A stretch of 64,000 nucleotides of DNA from Arthrinium phaeospermum (GCA_006503535.1 QYRS01000010.1:124001-188000); one strand, 5' to 3'. Positions 46,368-57,683 are shown, counted from the stretch's first letter. Translations and numbers: made by a program. The notes: generated from the letters alone by a model not told the origin.

Positions 46368-47149
46368 TTACCTATTTCTCAGGTAGGGTATCTTATTAGT
46401 ACAGTATGCGAAAAATTGGGGGTAAAAAAGAAACTGGCCGGAATCGATTCGATGAGCTGGAATCGTTCTATCCTATCCTACAACGACCAGATCGATCCAT
46501 CTCCACGTTCCTCCTATCCCCGTCAAAGAATTGCGAGCAAGACTGAGCCCGCCCGCCCTTCCTTTTTCCTCATTCACCAAGCCGCCGACATTGCTACATA
46601 TCCGCCCAAAACACGAGCAGAAAGGAAAGAAATGGCAACCAAAGCCTTGCATGGCTGAGAAGCCAAAGTGCGCTAAACCCCAGATAGTTGGCACCTGCAC
46701 CATCTCCGCATTGGAGAAGCTGCTTTCACTGAGGGGTCCGGGGCAATGTGGGGGTGGTGGGTTTGTTTTGGCCTTTTTTCGACCAAAACGGAGGGCGGGG
46801 GAAGACTATCGTATCAATCAATAGAACCGCCTGGTTCAGATCGGCAATTTTAATCAAGCGAACCTGGCTTGGTTGATCGATTGCCTATCGAATCAGATGG
46901 CATTTGAGTACGGAAAACTTACATCAGGTAGGGCTCGACGTCGATATCGGCAGAGATCCGGAATCCCGCACCAAAGCAAAACCCGTGGGACCCTGTCGAT
47001 TCAACAAAACACACAGCACAGTGATGTTAGTTTCGGCTAGCATGTATACAGCAGACAGGTATAACACATCGACTTATCAACTTTGCTGGTTCCTATAGTG
47101 GATACGCAGTAAGCCAACTCGGTTTGTACGGTGATACGGTGCCATACGT

Positions 47150-47157
47150 TGACGTCA
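47150..47157. promoter_or_regulatory. CRE-like site TGACGTCA
   Basis: Perfect CRE core inside the 13-mer CGTTGACGTCAGC also found at 39758-39770. It is about 3.1 kb from the GH55 start and 1.7 kb from the C2H2 start, so any link to either gene is weak. Confidence 0.4.
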
Positions 47158-47344
47158 GCCATCACGGTGTGTTGCCGATAGGCAGGGAGGCAGGCCAGAC
47201 AGCATCAAGACTCCCCAGTCAACCTTAAAGGATCCGACCTATCAGACTGGGCGGCGGACCGGCGCGCACATGATGGTAGTTCAAACCGAGGGAGGAGAGG
47301 TTGAAAGAAAACAGGGTCACCACCATCATCGTAGCTTAGATACA

Positions 47345-47672
47345 TACTAATTGTACACTTTCGCACGTTTTGATATTTGTTAGGTGGGTAGGCACATAAG
47401 TGGTCTGCAGCCCATCCGCATGCGACGTCTTAAGAGGGCGAACGATGCTTCGCGACAATTCGCCATCCAGCGTCTCGTGCAGGGCAGCCGCCTTTCTGGT
47501 CAGACGAACGCCGATCTTCTCCCCCGGCGAATCCTTGTCAACCTGGAGTAGAAGCGGGGAAATGGCTAGCTACCTGGCTCTCCAAGCGATGTCGAGCAGG
47601 CCTAGAGCACCTCTGTGGATCTGGCCATTTCCTACCTTCCGCACCCCAGATTGATGTCGTCTCGGTCATGGC
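47345..47672 (-). pseudogene. Coding-like frame with one in-frame stop; possible gene relic
   Basis: On the minus strand one frame stays open from about 47672 to 47345 except for a single TAG near 47565. The text on either side reads like protein (GALGLLDIAWRAR, stop, LAISPLLLQVDKDSPGEKIG, then VRLTRKAAALHETLDGEL) and third positions are G/C-rich. The gap is too small to be removed as an intron, and no start codon is present. It could be a decayed gene fragment, an exon of a gene I failed to assemble, or chance. I do not recognise the family. Confidence 0.25.
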
Positions 47673-50266
47673 TTGCAAGTTGCGAGTCCCATCGCCCGCG
47701 CAGCGAAACCCGTGCGTGCGCTACTCAGCAGAGCGGACGGACCTACATACACGATGAAAGCATCCGTGCGGTTGTTGACAGCTGTTTAACCCAAACCGGA
47801 GACGGATAATACAGGTGCCAAGGCCGTGCCCAAAAGGGCAAATGCGGACGTGTTGCAATTGGAAGGACACACTGATGGATGTCTTGCAGATTACTGCGCA
47901 TATGTAGGGAGTAGAGTACTTTAGTTAGGTCTGTAGTGAGTGGTATGTATGCCCAAGTACGGCGGGCGCTATGAAGCGGGAAAGATGAAATACCCCGAAC
48001 CTGGGAGTTGCGGGGAGTTGGGGTAATGATGCGACTCAGACCGGGGAGGACCCGGGCTCGATGCCAACCAGTTGTGCCGTGATAGGCTCTCGACGACAGT
48101 CGTTTGTCAAATTCCTGTGCGTGCTTCCTTTGGCGTTTCTTGACGTGGTGTATCGAAGCCGGTGAAACGGTGCTCCTTGGTTACCATAGGTCATGGCGTT
48201 TCAACTCTGGAGGAAAAGAAAACTTCTCCGCCATTTGCTGCACAAGAAAGCAGCAGCCAGCAGCTTCACCGCTGCAGGGTTTATCCAACCAAAATTTGGG
48301 ATCGCCATACTCCAACTGCTTCCGAGGTTCGTCTAATGGAGGTGATCTCAGTCACGTTCAACAATATCAGATGTTGGATAGCTTTTACGGCGGGTCTGTT
48401 AGCGCTACCACCACAGAGCTTCCGGCCGTCACAGAACGCAGCTTGTAAAGCAGGACACCCGAATCAGACTGCTAGGTTGGGCACGCATCTAGTAATATCA
48501 CATCCATTGCGATACAGCAGGATCAACATATTGTTAGGTACTTCATCTTACATCCGGGAGACAATAAGTCTTTGTTCTAGAGCAATGACCACGGCTCTTA
48601 TTCGAGTCGCCGGTTTTCGCCGGGACAATTTGTAAGGGAAGAGGTAGCAGAATGGGTGATTACCTAGTGTCGAAGGAATAGTCGTGTTACCAGGCCGCCA
48701 TCACCATCGTGGCGGACATTGATGGTCTGTATGAGAGGAAAGCCACCTCCTTCTCTTTCGAGGCTGGAACCGTTACACTTGAGGTCCATATTAGACTTTT
48801 GCCGACCTTCCATCTTGAGCATCGAGCCGAAAATGCTGCGGGCAGCATTGTGTTGCATTCAAGCAGCAGACGCGCTCACGCGGAGGGAATAGCTCGACCA
48901 TGAGCAGCACATGGCGGACGGGCGCCAACATGACTATACGCTCCCACCCTGACTCGAGCGACGTTGGATCGGGTGCGGGCAACGAATTCGCTCCCATGGT
49001 CAGGTGAAAGTAGGTAGGCCCGTTGGCTGTTGGCTGTTGGTAGCGATCCTCCAGTAGCCTGGGGGCTGGCTACTGGCTACCCTCTTTGCCTCTCCAGTGC
49101 CCTGAACGCCCCACCTCCGGCGGTCCAGCCTGCACGAAACCCGAAAAGACACATTTGATGCAGTCCAGCTAACGTCGCTCGCTACTCAGCTACATACATG
49201 CCTACTTACTCTTACTTACTTAGCAAATAGGTCCAGGCTCAGGCTTCTTTCTGCTGGAAAGGCATTCGGCCTAATTCAACATGTCTGAAATAAAGGAAAC
49301 ACTAATGGTCTGCTGAAGGCGATCCTTGCCGCGTACCGGCTACCCGTCGGCGGCACATGTGAATCATTCCTTCTCAGCTATCCAACCCAATCTCACCAAA
49401 TCTCACCAAACTAATGTAGGCGGTGGAAGCCGAAATTGCCCTGTTGACAACGGCTATGGGGTAGGAGCCTATCACCGCGCGGTCTTGGCTCCTTGTATGG
49501 TATGGCTCCGCACATGGTTTCAGAAACTACCACGCACGCTACCCCCAGCTGTAGCGAGCTGTGTGTGTGCGCGTGCGTGTTTGTGTGTGTGCTGCTTGCC
49601 CTCCCGGCTACATACCGCACCCGCCTCCGCGACTCGGTATACTGCAAGCAAGGGGGGAGGGATGATTGAACCTCAACTTGAGCTATCGTGGTACTCCGCC
49701 CGCGCCCGCTGGACGGGTAACGTTGCGTATAGTCACGCACATATAGCGTGGCTTCCCTGCCTCCCGGCTTAGGGGTTCGTCGATGAGCCAACCTTGGTAC
49801 CAGCTCTCACTGCAAATGACAAAACTCATGATCCAACGGCCGGGGAATCCAGTCATGGGAAGAGAAACCGACATGGTCGGCTCTCCTCAGATGATCTCGA
49901 GTCAGGATCAGCCCGACTGAAGACAAGCCCGAGCTGGTATAGGCTGTCCCGTCTGGATCCTTTTCCCGGTTCTGCAGGTTGTCAGTCTGGCATAGCTCCC
50001 TATTCGTTGGCCGTGGCTGAACTTTATGCTTTGAAGCCTGCGCAATCTCATGTCTCATTTCCTTTGATGTCTTGGGAAGGCCGTCGCTAGCGTTGCTACC
50101 TACTCATCAACGTGCTCCTATTTGCTTAACCGTCCCCCCGGTCCTACATGTCTTGCCCAAACTGCTTATAAGACACTGGGCTTCCTCGGGTCTTCCAGAA
50201 TTTGGGATCTGTCACTCTGTCACTGGCATCCTGCATACTCCTATCGACAAGCACCTTCGCTCCAAG

Positions 50267-52939
50267 ATGCAGCTCCATCGCTTTCTTCTGGCTGTCGTCA
50301 GCTTGGCTGTCACTGTCCAGTCTTTCTGGCTGGCTGATATCCAACGTTCGTCTTGGCCAATCTCAACCCGACAAGTCGGACGCTAACATGTGTCTTTATA
50401 GATCAGGGTCTTGCACCGTATGCAGGCCCGAACTCCCCTGTGTTCCGTAATGTGAAAGACTACGGCGCCAAAGGTTCGTCGTCAACAATAGCGGTTGCAT
50501 TGGGACCGGCAGCTAACTCCTCTTCTAGGTGATGGGGTGACGGATGATACTGCCGCTATCAACAATGCCATCACCACCCCTGGGAACAGATGTGGACGAG
50601 GCTGTGTAAGTGACCAGCCATGGCTGTCCGGGCCGTTTCCAGCCCAGCAGATACTGACCCCCTAAAAGGCATCGACAACTACCACCCCGGTCGTTCTATA
50701 CTTCCCTGCCGGAACCTATCTCATCTCCTCGTCCATCATCCCGTATTACTTCACGCAGATGTACGGAGATGCCAGCTCGCCCCCGACCCTGAAAGCTACT
50801 GCCAACTTCCAAGGCTTTGGTCTCATCGATGGCAACCCTTACTGGTCCGAGAATCCCAACTGGGTCACGACCAATGTCTTTTACCGTCAAGTCAGGAACT
50901 TCATTCTCGATACCACCGCCATCCCCCCGGGCACTGCTGCGACGGGCATGCACTGGCCTACATCGCAAGCAACTAGCCTCCAGAATGTTGTCTTCAATAT
51001 GCCCAAGGGGAACGGGGTTGTTCACGTTGGTCTTTTCATTGAGAGTGGTACGAATCATTCCATCTCCCCCGTGCTTCCTGGATAGCATGCCTAACAGAAA
51101 ATGTCACACAGGATCGGGAGGTTTCATGTCTGATCTGACATTCAACGGAGGCGCTACTGGTGCTTCCCTGGGCAACCAACAGTACACTATGAGGTAACTT
51201 CATATCAAACGCTTGCTTACTTAGGTTCTCGACTGCCAATACTGACGGATGGACAGGAACCTGGTTTTCAATGATTGTGGCACAGCCATCATTCAGCTCT
51301 GGAACTGGGGATGGACATACATCGGCCTCCAAATCAACAATTGCGGGAAGGGTATTGACGTATCGGCCAATAGCAACGGAAAGCAGCAGGTCGGCTCACT
51401 TACACTGATTGACAGCACGATTGCCAACACCCCTGTCGGCATCGTCACGGCTTGGTCTTCATCTTCGCAACCAGCAACCGCCGGAAGCGTCGTCCTCGAG
51501 AACGTTGCCCTGCAGAATGTGCCCGTGGCTGTCTCTGGACCTAGCGGCACAATGCTATCCGGCTCCAGCGGCTCCACAACCATCACAGCCTGGAGTCAAG
51601 GTCACCGCTACACTCCCAACGGCCCGACCAACCAAATCGGAGCCATCGCCGCTAACAGTCGGCCCTCGGCCCTTTTGGACGGCAACAAGTACTACACTCG
51701 CTCGAAGCCCCAGTACGAGTCACTCCCGGCCTCTTCCTTTGTCAGCGTGCGGAGCGCTGGTGCGAGAGGTGATGCCGCCGCAGACGATGTGAGTTACGCA
51801 CGCTTCGACATGGTCATGCCTCATTAGACTGGCTTTTAACCTTCTTCCTCTTCCCCTAGACTGCGGCTATCCAAAACGCGATCAACGATGCGACCTCGGC
51901 CGGAAAGGTCGTTTTCATCGACTACGGTCTCTACCGCCTGACGTCGCCCATAACCATCCCGCCCGGTGCCAAGATCGTCGGTGAAGGCTACCCTGTGCTC
52001 ATGGCTGCTGGCGGGTACTGGTCCAATGTCGACAACCCGCAGCCGGTCATCAAGATTGGCGCTACTTCAGGCCAGGCTGGCGCGGTTGAGCTCTCGGACT
52101 TTGTGGTCGGCACCCAGGGTCCCCAGCCGGGCGCTATTCTGTTCGAGTACAACCTTGCTTCGACCGGCACCCCTAGTGCCATGTGGGACGTTCACACCAG
52201 GATCGGAGGATTCACCGGCTCCCAGCTGCAGGTCGCGCAGTGCCTCAAGAATCCGGGGTCCAGCGAGGTCGTCCAGCAGTGTGTGGCGGCGTACATGTCG
52301 ATGCACGCCACGCAGCAGTCGTCCGGCCTCTACATGGAGAACACGTGGCTGTGGGTTGCCGACCACGACATCGACGACAACGCCAACACGCAGACCACCA
52401 TCTACGCGGGGCGCGGCCTCTACATCGAGTCGACCGAGGGCCGCTTCTGGCTCTATGGCACCGCGGTCGAGCACCACGTCCTGTACAACTACCAGTTCGC
52501 CAACACCAAGAACATCTTCGCCAGCGAGCTGCAGACCGAGACCCCCTACTTCCAGTCGACGCCCAACGCCCTGGTCCCCTTCAGGGTCAACACGTCCCTG
52601 CGCGACCCCGACTTCGCCGCCTCGTGTTCCGGCGTCGGCGGCAACTGCGCCGCGTCGTGGGGTCTGCGCGTGCTCGACTCGAGCAACCTGATGATCTACG
52701 GCGCCGGCCACTACTCCTTCTTCAGCTCGTACTCGACCACGTGCTCGACCGTCGAGGGCGGCGAGAGCTGCCAGTCGCGCATCGTCTCCATCGAGGGCGC
52801 CTCGAGCAACATCAACATCTACAACCTCAACACCATCGGGTCCTTGAGCATGATCGACCGCGACGGGCGCAGCCTCGCCAACTGGCAGGACAACGTGAAC
52901 GTGTACCCGGCCAACATTGCCGTTTTCAAAAGCGGTTAG
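50267..52939 (+). CDS. Secreted exo-beta-1,3-glucanase, glycoside hydrolase family 55
   Basis: Seven exons: 50267..50345, 50402..50473, 50529..50605, 50669..51047, 51112..51193, 51257..51788, 51860..52939; 766 residues, frame exact. GH55 enzymes release glucose or gentiobiose from beta-1,3-glucan, in fungal walls or substrates. A signal peptide of about 18-20 residues (MQLHRFLLAVVSLAVTVQS) is followed by two right-handed beta-helix halves, each opening with the same kind of motif: VKDYGAKGDGVTDDTAAINNAI (about residues 42-63) and VRSAGARGDAAADDTAAIQNAI (about 318-340). Further family text: YFPAGTYLISSSI, DCGTAIIQLWNWGWTY, GLYMENTWLWVADHD, GRGLYIES and WLYGTAVEHHVLYNYQ. Two introns use GTTCGT donors. 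Length is typical. Unusually intron-rich compared with most neighbours. Confidence 0.94.
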
Positions 52940-53488
52940 TGTGGGTAGGTAACTCTTTATTTATATATCTATTTACGTAATTAAAGGACGCATGGGACAC
53001 GGAGAGCGGGTTTTGCATAGTTAGGAACGGGCATCTCATTCAATTCAGAGCATACACAGTTGGTTTCAAGCCAGCTTGTCTTTATATCAAGGGTATACAT
53101 GTATATACGATTGGCACGAATATAATCTACAAATAAAACGACCAACTCCTTCATTTTGACTATGAGCCATATTTCCACTTCCTTCCACTAGTCGTTTTGG
53201 TGTACCTAATAGGAGTGAATTGACATTATATGGTGAGCCTTATCCGCCGGGGCAGCCGAAACGACGCCATTACTCCGGCAAGTCTAAGTATCCAGGGGAA
53301 AAGGGGTAAGTTTACACAAGAAACGAGACACGTTATGGATTCGTAAGAAGCATCGCAGCAACGGACTTATCTACTTGGGCGTGTCTTTATACAGTGTTTC
53401 TTTCGTATGCCGTCTCCTCCATAGATTCACATCCACACCCGCGCTCTTGGGCCTCTCTCCTTGAATAAGACACGAATCTAAGAAAAGG
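52940..53488. other. Convergent spacer
   Basis: 549 bp between the 3' ends of GH55 (plus) and the PhyH-family gene (minus). A/T-rich just after the GH55 stop (tctttatttatatatctattta), consistent with a 3'UTR. No gene seen. Confidence 0.5.
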
Positions 53489-54475
53489 TCAACCTTCCAA
53501 CGAGAAGCCAACGTCACCACTCTCCCGCCCCAGCTGGACAAGCCTCTGTCTCATGCCCTCGGCCCTCTCCCGGACCCCCGGGTCGTCTCCCAGGCAGCCA
53601 GCGAAGTCGCACTGGTCCACCCACTCGCCGACGCCGTGCTGCAGCACGTTGCGGGCCCGCGCCGCGCCCCCGACGCCCCGGCGGCCGACGGTCCCGTGCA
53701 GGCTCAGGCGCTCCTGCCGGCAGTCGTAGACGCCGCGGTGCACGATGTTGTTGTCGTAGAAGACGGCGTCGCCGGCGTCGAGCCGCACCGTCGTCTGCTC
53801 GCCCTCGTCGTTGATGACGACCTGGCAGGGCGCCGCCGCCCGCTCGGCCTCGGTGCGCGCCCGCCGGTGCGAGCCCCGCACCACGACCAGGCTGGCGTCG
53901 CCGTCGCACAGCGCCAGGTTCCACTGCGCGTGCGCGTGCTCCGCGGCCTCGAGCCTCGCGAGCTCCTCGGCCGCCTCCGCCGTCCACGGCACGTCGTCGC
54001 GGTGCCAGCGCAGCTCAAAGGGCGCGTCGGGCCGCACCAGCATGTTATAGAGCTCCATGACGAGGTCGTCGTCTCTGCACTCGCCTCGGCCGTCGTGGCC
54101 ATCATCGTCATCATTGTCATCATCTGACGCGGAGAGCAGCGCCTTGACGATATCCAGAATCGCGTCGCCGAAGTAGCTCTGCGCAAAGACCCGGGAGTCT
54201 GGCAGGTCCGGGTGGAGCAGGTGCTGGACGCCCCAGATGCCGCCCCCGGCCGGGTCCGGCTTGGAGGGCCATGGCGGGAATTGCTTCCCCACCGTGCGAA
54301 TGTGCGGCCAGTTTCCGGCGCGCGCGAGGGCCGTGGTCCGGACCGCCGCCTCGCGGAGGGGCTTTACCTCGGCGGGTGAGAGGATCTGGCGGATGATAAC
54401 AAAACCGTCCCGGTCGAGCTGCTCCCGGAGTGCAGAGGCGGGGGTGGATGGGGCCAGAGAGGGAAGAGAAGCCAT
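53489..54475 (-). CDS. Phytanoyl-CoA dioxygenase (PhyH) family Fe(II)/2-oxoglutarate enzyme
   Basis: Single exon, 328 residues, ATG 54475. The N-terminal pattern LREQLDRDGFVIIRQILSPAEV is the usual PhyH opening. Iron ligands fit H158-x-D160 (LRWHRDDVPW) and H246 (DAVFYDNNIVHRGVY), with R256 (CRQERLSLHG) placed to bind 2-oxoglutarate. Family members hydroxylate small molecules, including acyl-CoAs and secondary metabolites; the substrate here cannot be told. An Asp-rich, low-complexity insert (about 116-137, DDDNDDDDGHDGRGECRDDD) interrupts the domain before the iron site. Third positions are very G/C-rich and a long overlapping antisense frame results. No biosynthetic neighbours support a secondary-metabolism role. 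Confidence 0.82.
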   Translation of the reverse strand: MASLPSLAPSTPASALREQLDRDGFVIIRQILSPAEVKPLREAAVRTTALARAGNWPHIRTVGKQFPPWPSKPDPAGGGIWGVQHLLHPDLPDSRVFAQSYFGDAILDIVKALLSASDDDNDDDDGHDGRGECRDDDLVMELYNMLVRPDAPFELRWHRDDVPWTAEAAEELARLEAAEHAHAQWNLALCDGDASLVVVRGSHRRARTEAERAAAPCQVVINDEGEQTTVRLDAGDAVFYDNNIVHRGVYDCRQERLSLHGTVGRRGVGGAARARNVLQHGVGEWVDQCDFAGCLGDDPGVRERAEGMRQRLVQLGRESGDVGFSLEG

Positions 54476-55053
54476 GTTGCTATTCTGTATTGGCTCTGCT
54501 TAGACTTAGATGGCCCCGGTGCTGTCACGTTGCCTTCAATGTCGGAACTTAGGGTGCATTCATTCCCTTGTGCTTGGTAAATGTTATGGTGCGACTCGTT
54601 TGACTAACATGGAAAAGATGCGGGGTTGCAGTTGGGCATTTCTAGTGTAAGAAGCCGCCCCTTCTGTAGGTATCCAGAACCACATATGCACACCTCGTGC
54701 CTCTTAACGTAACATTTACATTTATCTAGGCACCGATTCGACCACCCCCGGATCCTCAAAAGAGAAGCCTCCCCTATACACCCGGCATATACAACACTAA
54801 ACAGATGTTCCGACATTGGAACTGGAACTAAATGAATAAACAATTTTGAGCCCATCCCTTCCGGGCGACATATGTCTCTCCTGTTCGCCAACGCAACCCT
54901 TAGGTATATAAAATGATAAGGCGGCATGAAGCACCGCATCACAAAAACAGATGAAAACGCCCTTCGCCGGATATATGCAACATAGAGTACCAGTCAGTCC
55001 ACCACCCCTCCTTGCCCAAGAACGCCGCGGCCCCTGTTCCATTGCACATGATC
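54476..55053. other. Intergenic: PhyH-gene promoter / membrane-protein downstream region
   Basis: 578 bp between two minus-strand genes. No open frame with recognisable content; it should hold the PhyH-gene promoter and the next gene's 3'UTR. Confidence 0.5.
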
Positions 55054-56529
55054 TTAGTGCATGCCGCCGTCCTTTTCTCGTTGCGCTCTCGTCTCCCCCT
55101 TGACATAGTCGCTCAGCCGCATCTCGTTGCTCTCGTTTCCGTGCCCGACCATGAACCGCGATGATTCGCCGGGTGTATACGGTGGCAGCGCTGGCATGCT
55201 CCCCTGCGAATCTGAATGCGCGTGCGAGTGCAAGTGCGAGTGTGCGCCCGGCGGCCGGTAGCCGTCCGTCACCATGGCCGCCTCCGCCTCGACATCGTGG
55301 TCTCCATTTTGCTCGTCGACCAGGAGCCCCTCGCGGGCCGGGTCGCCCCTCGTCGTCGTTGGCGGCATGACCGAGTACTGCTGCTGCTGCTGCTGCTGTT
55401 GTTGTTGTTGTTGTTGTTGCTGCGGTGCCATCTGCTGGAGCGTCTGCCGGCGGTCCGGGTTTTGGAACGAGGGCCCGCTCGGGAACGACGGCGACGTCGT
55501 CACGCCTGGATTCAGTGGCGACATGGGCGGCGACCGGGCTTGGCTTGCCGTCGACAAGCCACGGACCTTGGACCGGTTCGACTTGAGGCGGTAGAGCTCG
55601 GTTGCCGTGGTCAGTCGCTCATCTGCCACGTTGTTTCGTGTGTACAGTCCTTCGCATATACGCAATATCGACAAGGTCACCGTGATCATGTACGAAAATC
55701 TACCGGGCGGCAAGTCAGACAGAATTCTTTGTCTCTAGACTGCGGGTGGGTAGGCAGGCAACTTACACCATGGCCACACTGATGAAGTAGTAGGCACGTT
55801 CCAAGGCGCAAAACTTGTCCAGTACGCCCTTGTGGTCTGCCGAGCCGTCGCCAAAGCGAATCGTTTTGTAGCCCTCTGGCGGCTCATTCGGCTCGTCATT
55901 GTCCTTGTCTACACGTCACGTTCGCGGTCAGCAGCAGATCTGGGTTCTGGTATGACATCGCCAGTTCGTGATATGTGTGACACGTGTGGCACGCAGAGGA
56001 AAAGTTTCTTACAGTCAGATCTCGTAAGCCCGGCGCAGTTGGACGGAACACCTGTCCGAGCCAGGACTGTGATGATTCCGATCATTAAGCCCGTGAAGAG
56101 GACATCGCCCACCACGAAGGGGACGATAAAGGACGTCCTGGCGTGTATGCTTCGCTTCCCCGTGTGCTGAACCAGTAGGACAATGGCGGTGTATATGAGT
56201 ATGCTGCAAGTCTTTTTCGAGGCGTGTTTAGTCAGTAAGTAAGCATGGAAACAGCTATTAGACTTTGATGATCCCGGTCAGGAGCCCCCTAAAAAACAAA
56301 GAAAGGGAGAAGCCTTTCGTTTACGGTCTACATCGGAGCGGGAAGAGACAACAGAAACAGACATAACACGAACCATGATCTCGAGCGCCGACATTGCTGG
56401 CGAGAGCCCGAGCTTATTGACATGAATATAGACAAGAAGGAAGCCATTACATAGAGCCGAGACCAAAACGCCCAGAATCTGCAGTCCTCGAACAAGGACT
56501 AGCCAGGAAGATACACCCCATTTTGCCAT
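55054..56529 (-). CDS. Four-helix (MARVEL-like) membrane protein with polyglutamine tail
   Basis: Four exons: complement(55054..55699, 55767..55908, 56013..56211, 56374..56529); 380 residues. Four hydrophobic helices: WLVLVRGLQILGVLVSALCNGFLLVYIHV (about 9-37), SILIYTAIVLLVQ (about 55-67), FIVPFVVGDVLFTGLMIGIITVLA (about 80-103) and YYFISVAMVFSYMITVTLSIL (about 158-178), the layout of fungal MARVEL-like proteins, probably at the plasma membrane. The cytoplasmic tail of about 200 residues has 15 glutamines (codons at 55378-55422), and a HSHLHSHAHS motif. The exon 2 acceptor (AAAAAG at 56212) is atypical; a neighbouring TTGCAG would break the frame unless another donor is used, so that junction is the least certain. 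Function unknown. Confidence 0.75.
55378..55422. repeat. Polyglutamine-encoding trinucleotide repeat
   Basis: Fifteen in-frame glutamine codons on the minus strand, as CTG/TTG blocks on the plus strand (seven CTG, seven TTG, one CTG). Likely length-variable between strains. Confidence 0.9.
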
Positions 56530-57683
56530 TATAACAAGAGCGGGTTTGAGTTGATGGTAGCAGAAGCTTTGGGCATACAGGGTCAGGTTCTGGACAAAAA
56601 CGTCTTTGTGTCCCCGGTAAGATGAGAAAAAATGGACAGGAGAAGAAGAGGGAGAGGGAAACGAAGTGCCTTGGTGGCAGGGCCGAATGGCAGGAATTTT
56701 GTCAAGAGGGAGCCCGCTTTCACAGCACAACATGCAGGCTGTGAGTGAGAGGGCGAGAGTAAGTAGAAAGAGGAGAAGAGAGAGAGCGCAAAAAAAAAAA
56801 AAGGAAAGACGAATGATACGAGAGGAGTTGGTGAGGCTGTGTTGAGCTGCTGCAGATGGGCAAGGAGATCGATCAGGCCCAGTAAGGAAAGATGCCTGTC
56901 ACATCTACTGCTCTACAACGGATCCCGAGCACCGCGGAGAACCGAATATACAACACATACAACTCGGTGGCTTGTCCATCTGAGTCAGGATGTCAGTTTA
57001 GAGATCATAGTTCAATCACCAGTTGGGCCATTTGCGTATTGCATCCGGGGGCGGGATGGAGGGTGGTTGAGAGCTGACAGCATCCCCACTTCCCGTTAGC
57101 GACGACAGGCACAGCCCGGCGAATTATTGAATGGCATCTGGCCCAATGGGAAAAGAGGCTAGACAGTCGGATGGCACGGCACCAACATGGGTTACGGAAG
57201 CACAGGAACGAAAAGGTGAAGTTGGGAGCTTGGAGGCCAGAGAGGAAGCGCCCAAGGCTGGGCCTTTTTGCTGCTTGCTTGGGTTGGTTGCTTGGTTTCT
57301 TGCGGCCGCTGCAACGAACCTAGAACATGCATGGCACAGCCTCCACGAGCTAAACCAGCTCGAGCCAAATACCTCCAGGTAACAGCTGACGGCTGACGGC
57401 CGTAATACCACCCACACTCCTCATATGCATCTTGGCCCCAGTACTATCTTCTACCTATGCGATTGGTTGGAGCCGATGTGGTGCGCGATTCCCGCTTGTA
57501 ACGGCGTCGGCCACCCAGAATCGAGTCTTGGCATCCTCTTGATCGGGAGCGCCAAGCGGCGAGCCTGCCGATATCCGTCACACACCCAGCGCCCCGTCCC
57601 GAGTATCAGATCGGACCTTGCGATGCGGTAGACGCCATGGGAGGACAAAAAAAAGACAGCGAGAGATACCCCTGTCTTGCCGC
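56530..57683. other. Intergenic: membrane-protein promoter / EFM7 downstream region
   Basis: 1,154 bp with no recognised gene. Upstream of the membrane-protein start the plus strand is purine-rich (gagagagcg then A13 near 56790), i.e. a pyrimidine-rich leader on the coding strand. An in-frame ATG at 56733 could add an N-terminal extension, but family members start at the MAKWG-type position. Confidence 0.45.

Larger units (their letters stand above)
45412..50266. other. Gene-poor stretch of 4.9 kb upstream of the C2H2 gene and GH55
   Basis: The longest stretch without a convincing gene in the window, between two divergently oriented genes. Contents noted: a 16-bp palindrome at 46352-46367, a CRE-like site at 47150-47157, a coding-like minus-strand frame with one stop at 47345-47672, a (TG)-rich tract at about 49561-49595, and many short TACT/ACCTA repeats near 49190-49235. 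Open frames such as 48162-48635 (plus) have no family resemblance. Confidence 0.5.

Noticed and set aside
48162..48635. 157-codon plus-strand frame in the gene-poor stretch
   Set aside because: No domain, no signal peptide, mixed composition and overlapping frames in other phases; likely random.
52067..52711. Long minus-strand frame, plus a further plus-strand frame at 51966-52691
   Set aside because: Shadows of the G/C-rich last exon of GH55; the sense frame carries the family motifs.
53514..54127. Long Ala/Arg-rich frames on both strands
   Set aside because: Shadow frames of the G/C-rich PhyH gene. The iron-binding motifs are only in the frame 53489-54475 minus.
56529..56733. Upstream in-frame ATG giving a 68-residue extension of the membrane protein
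   Set aside because: The extension has no conserved text and the related fungal proteins I recall start at the MAKWG-like position, directly before the first helix.
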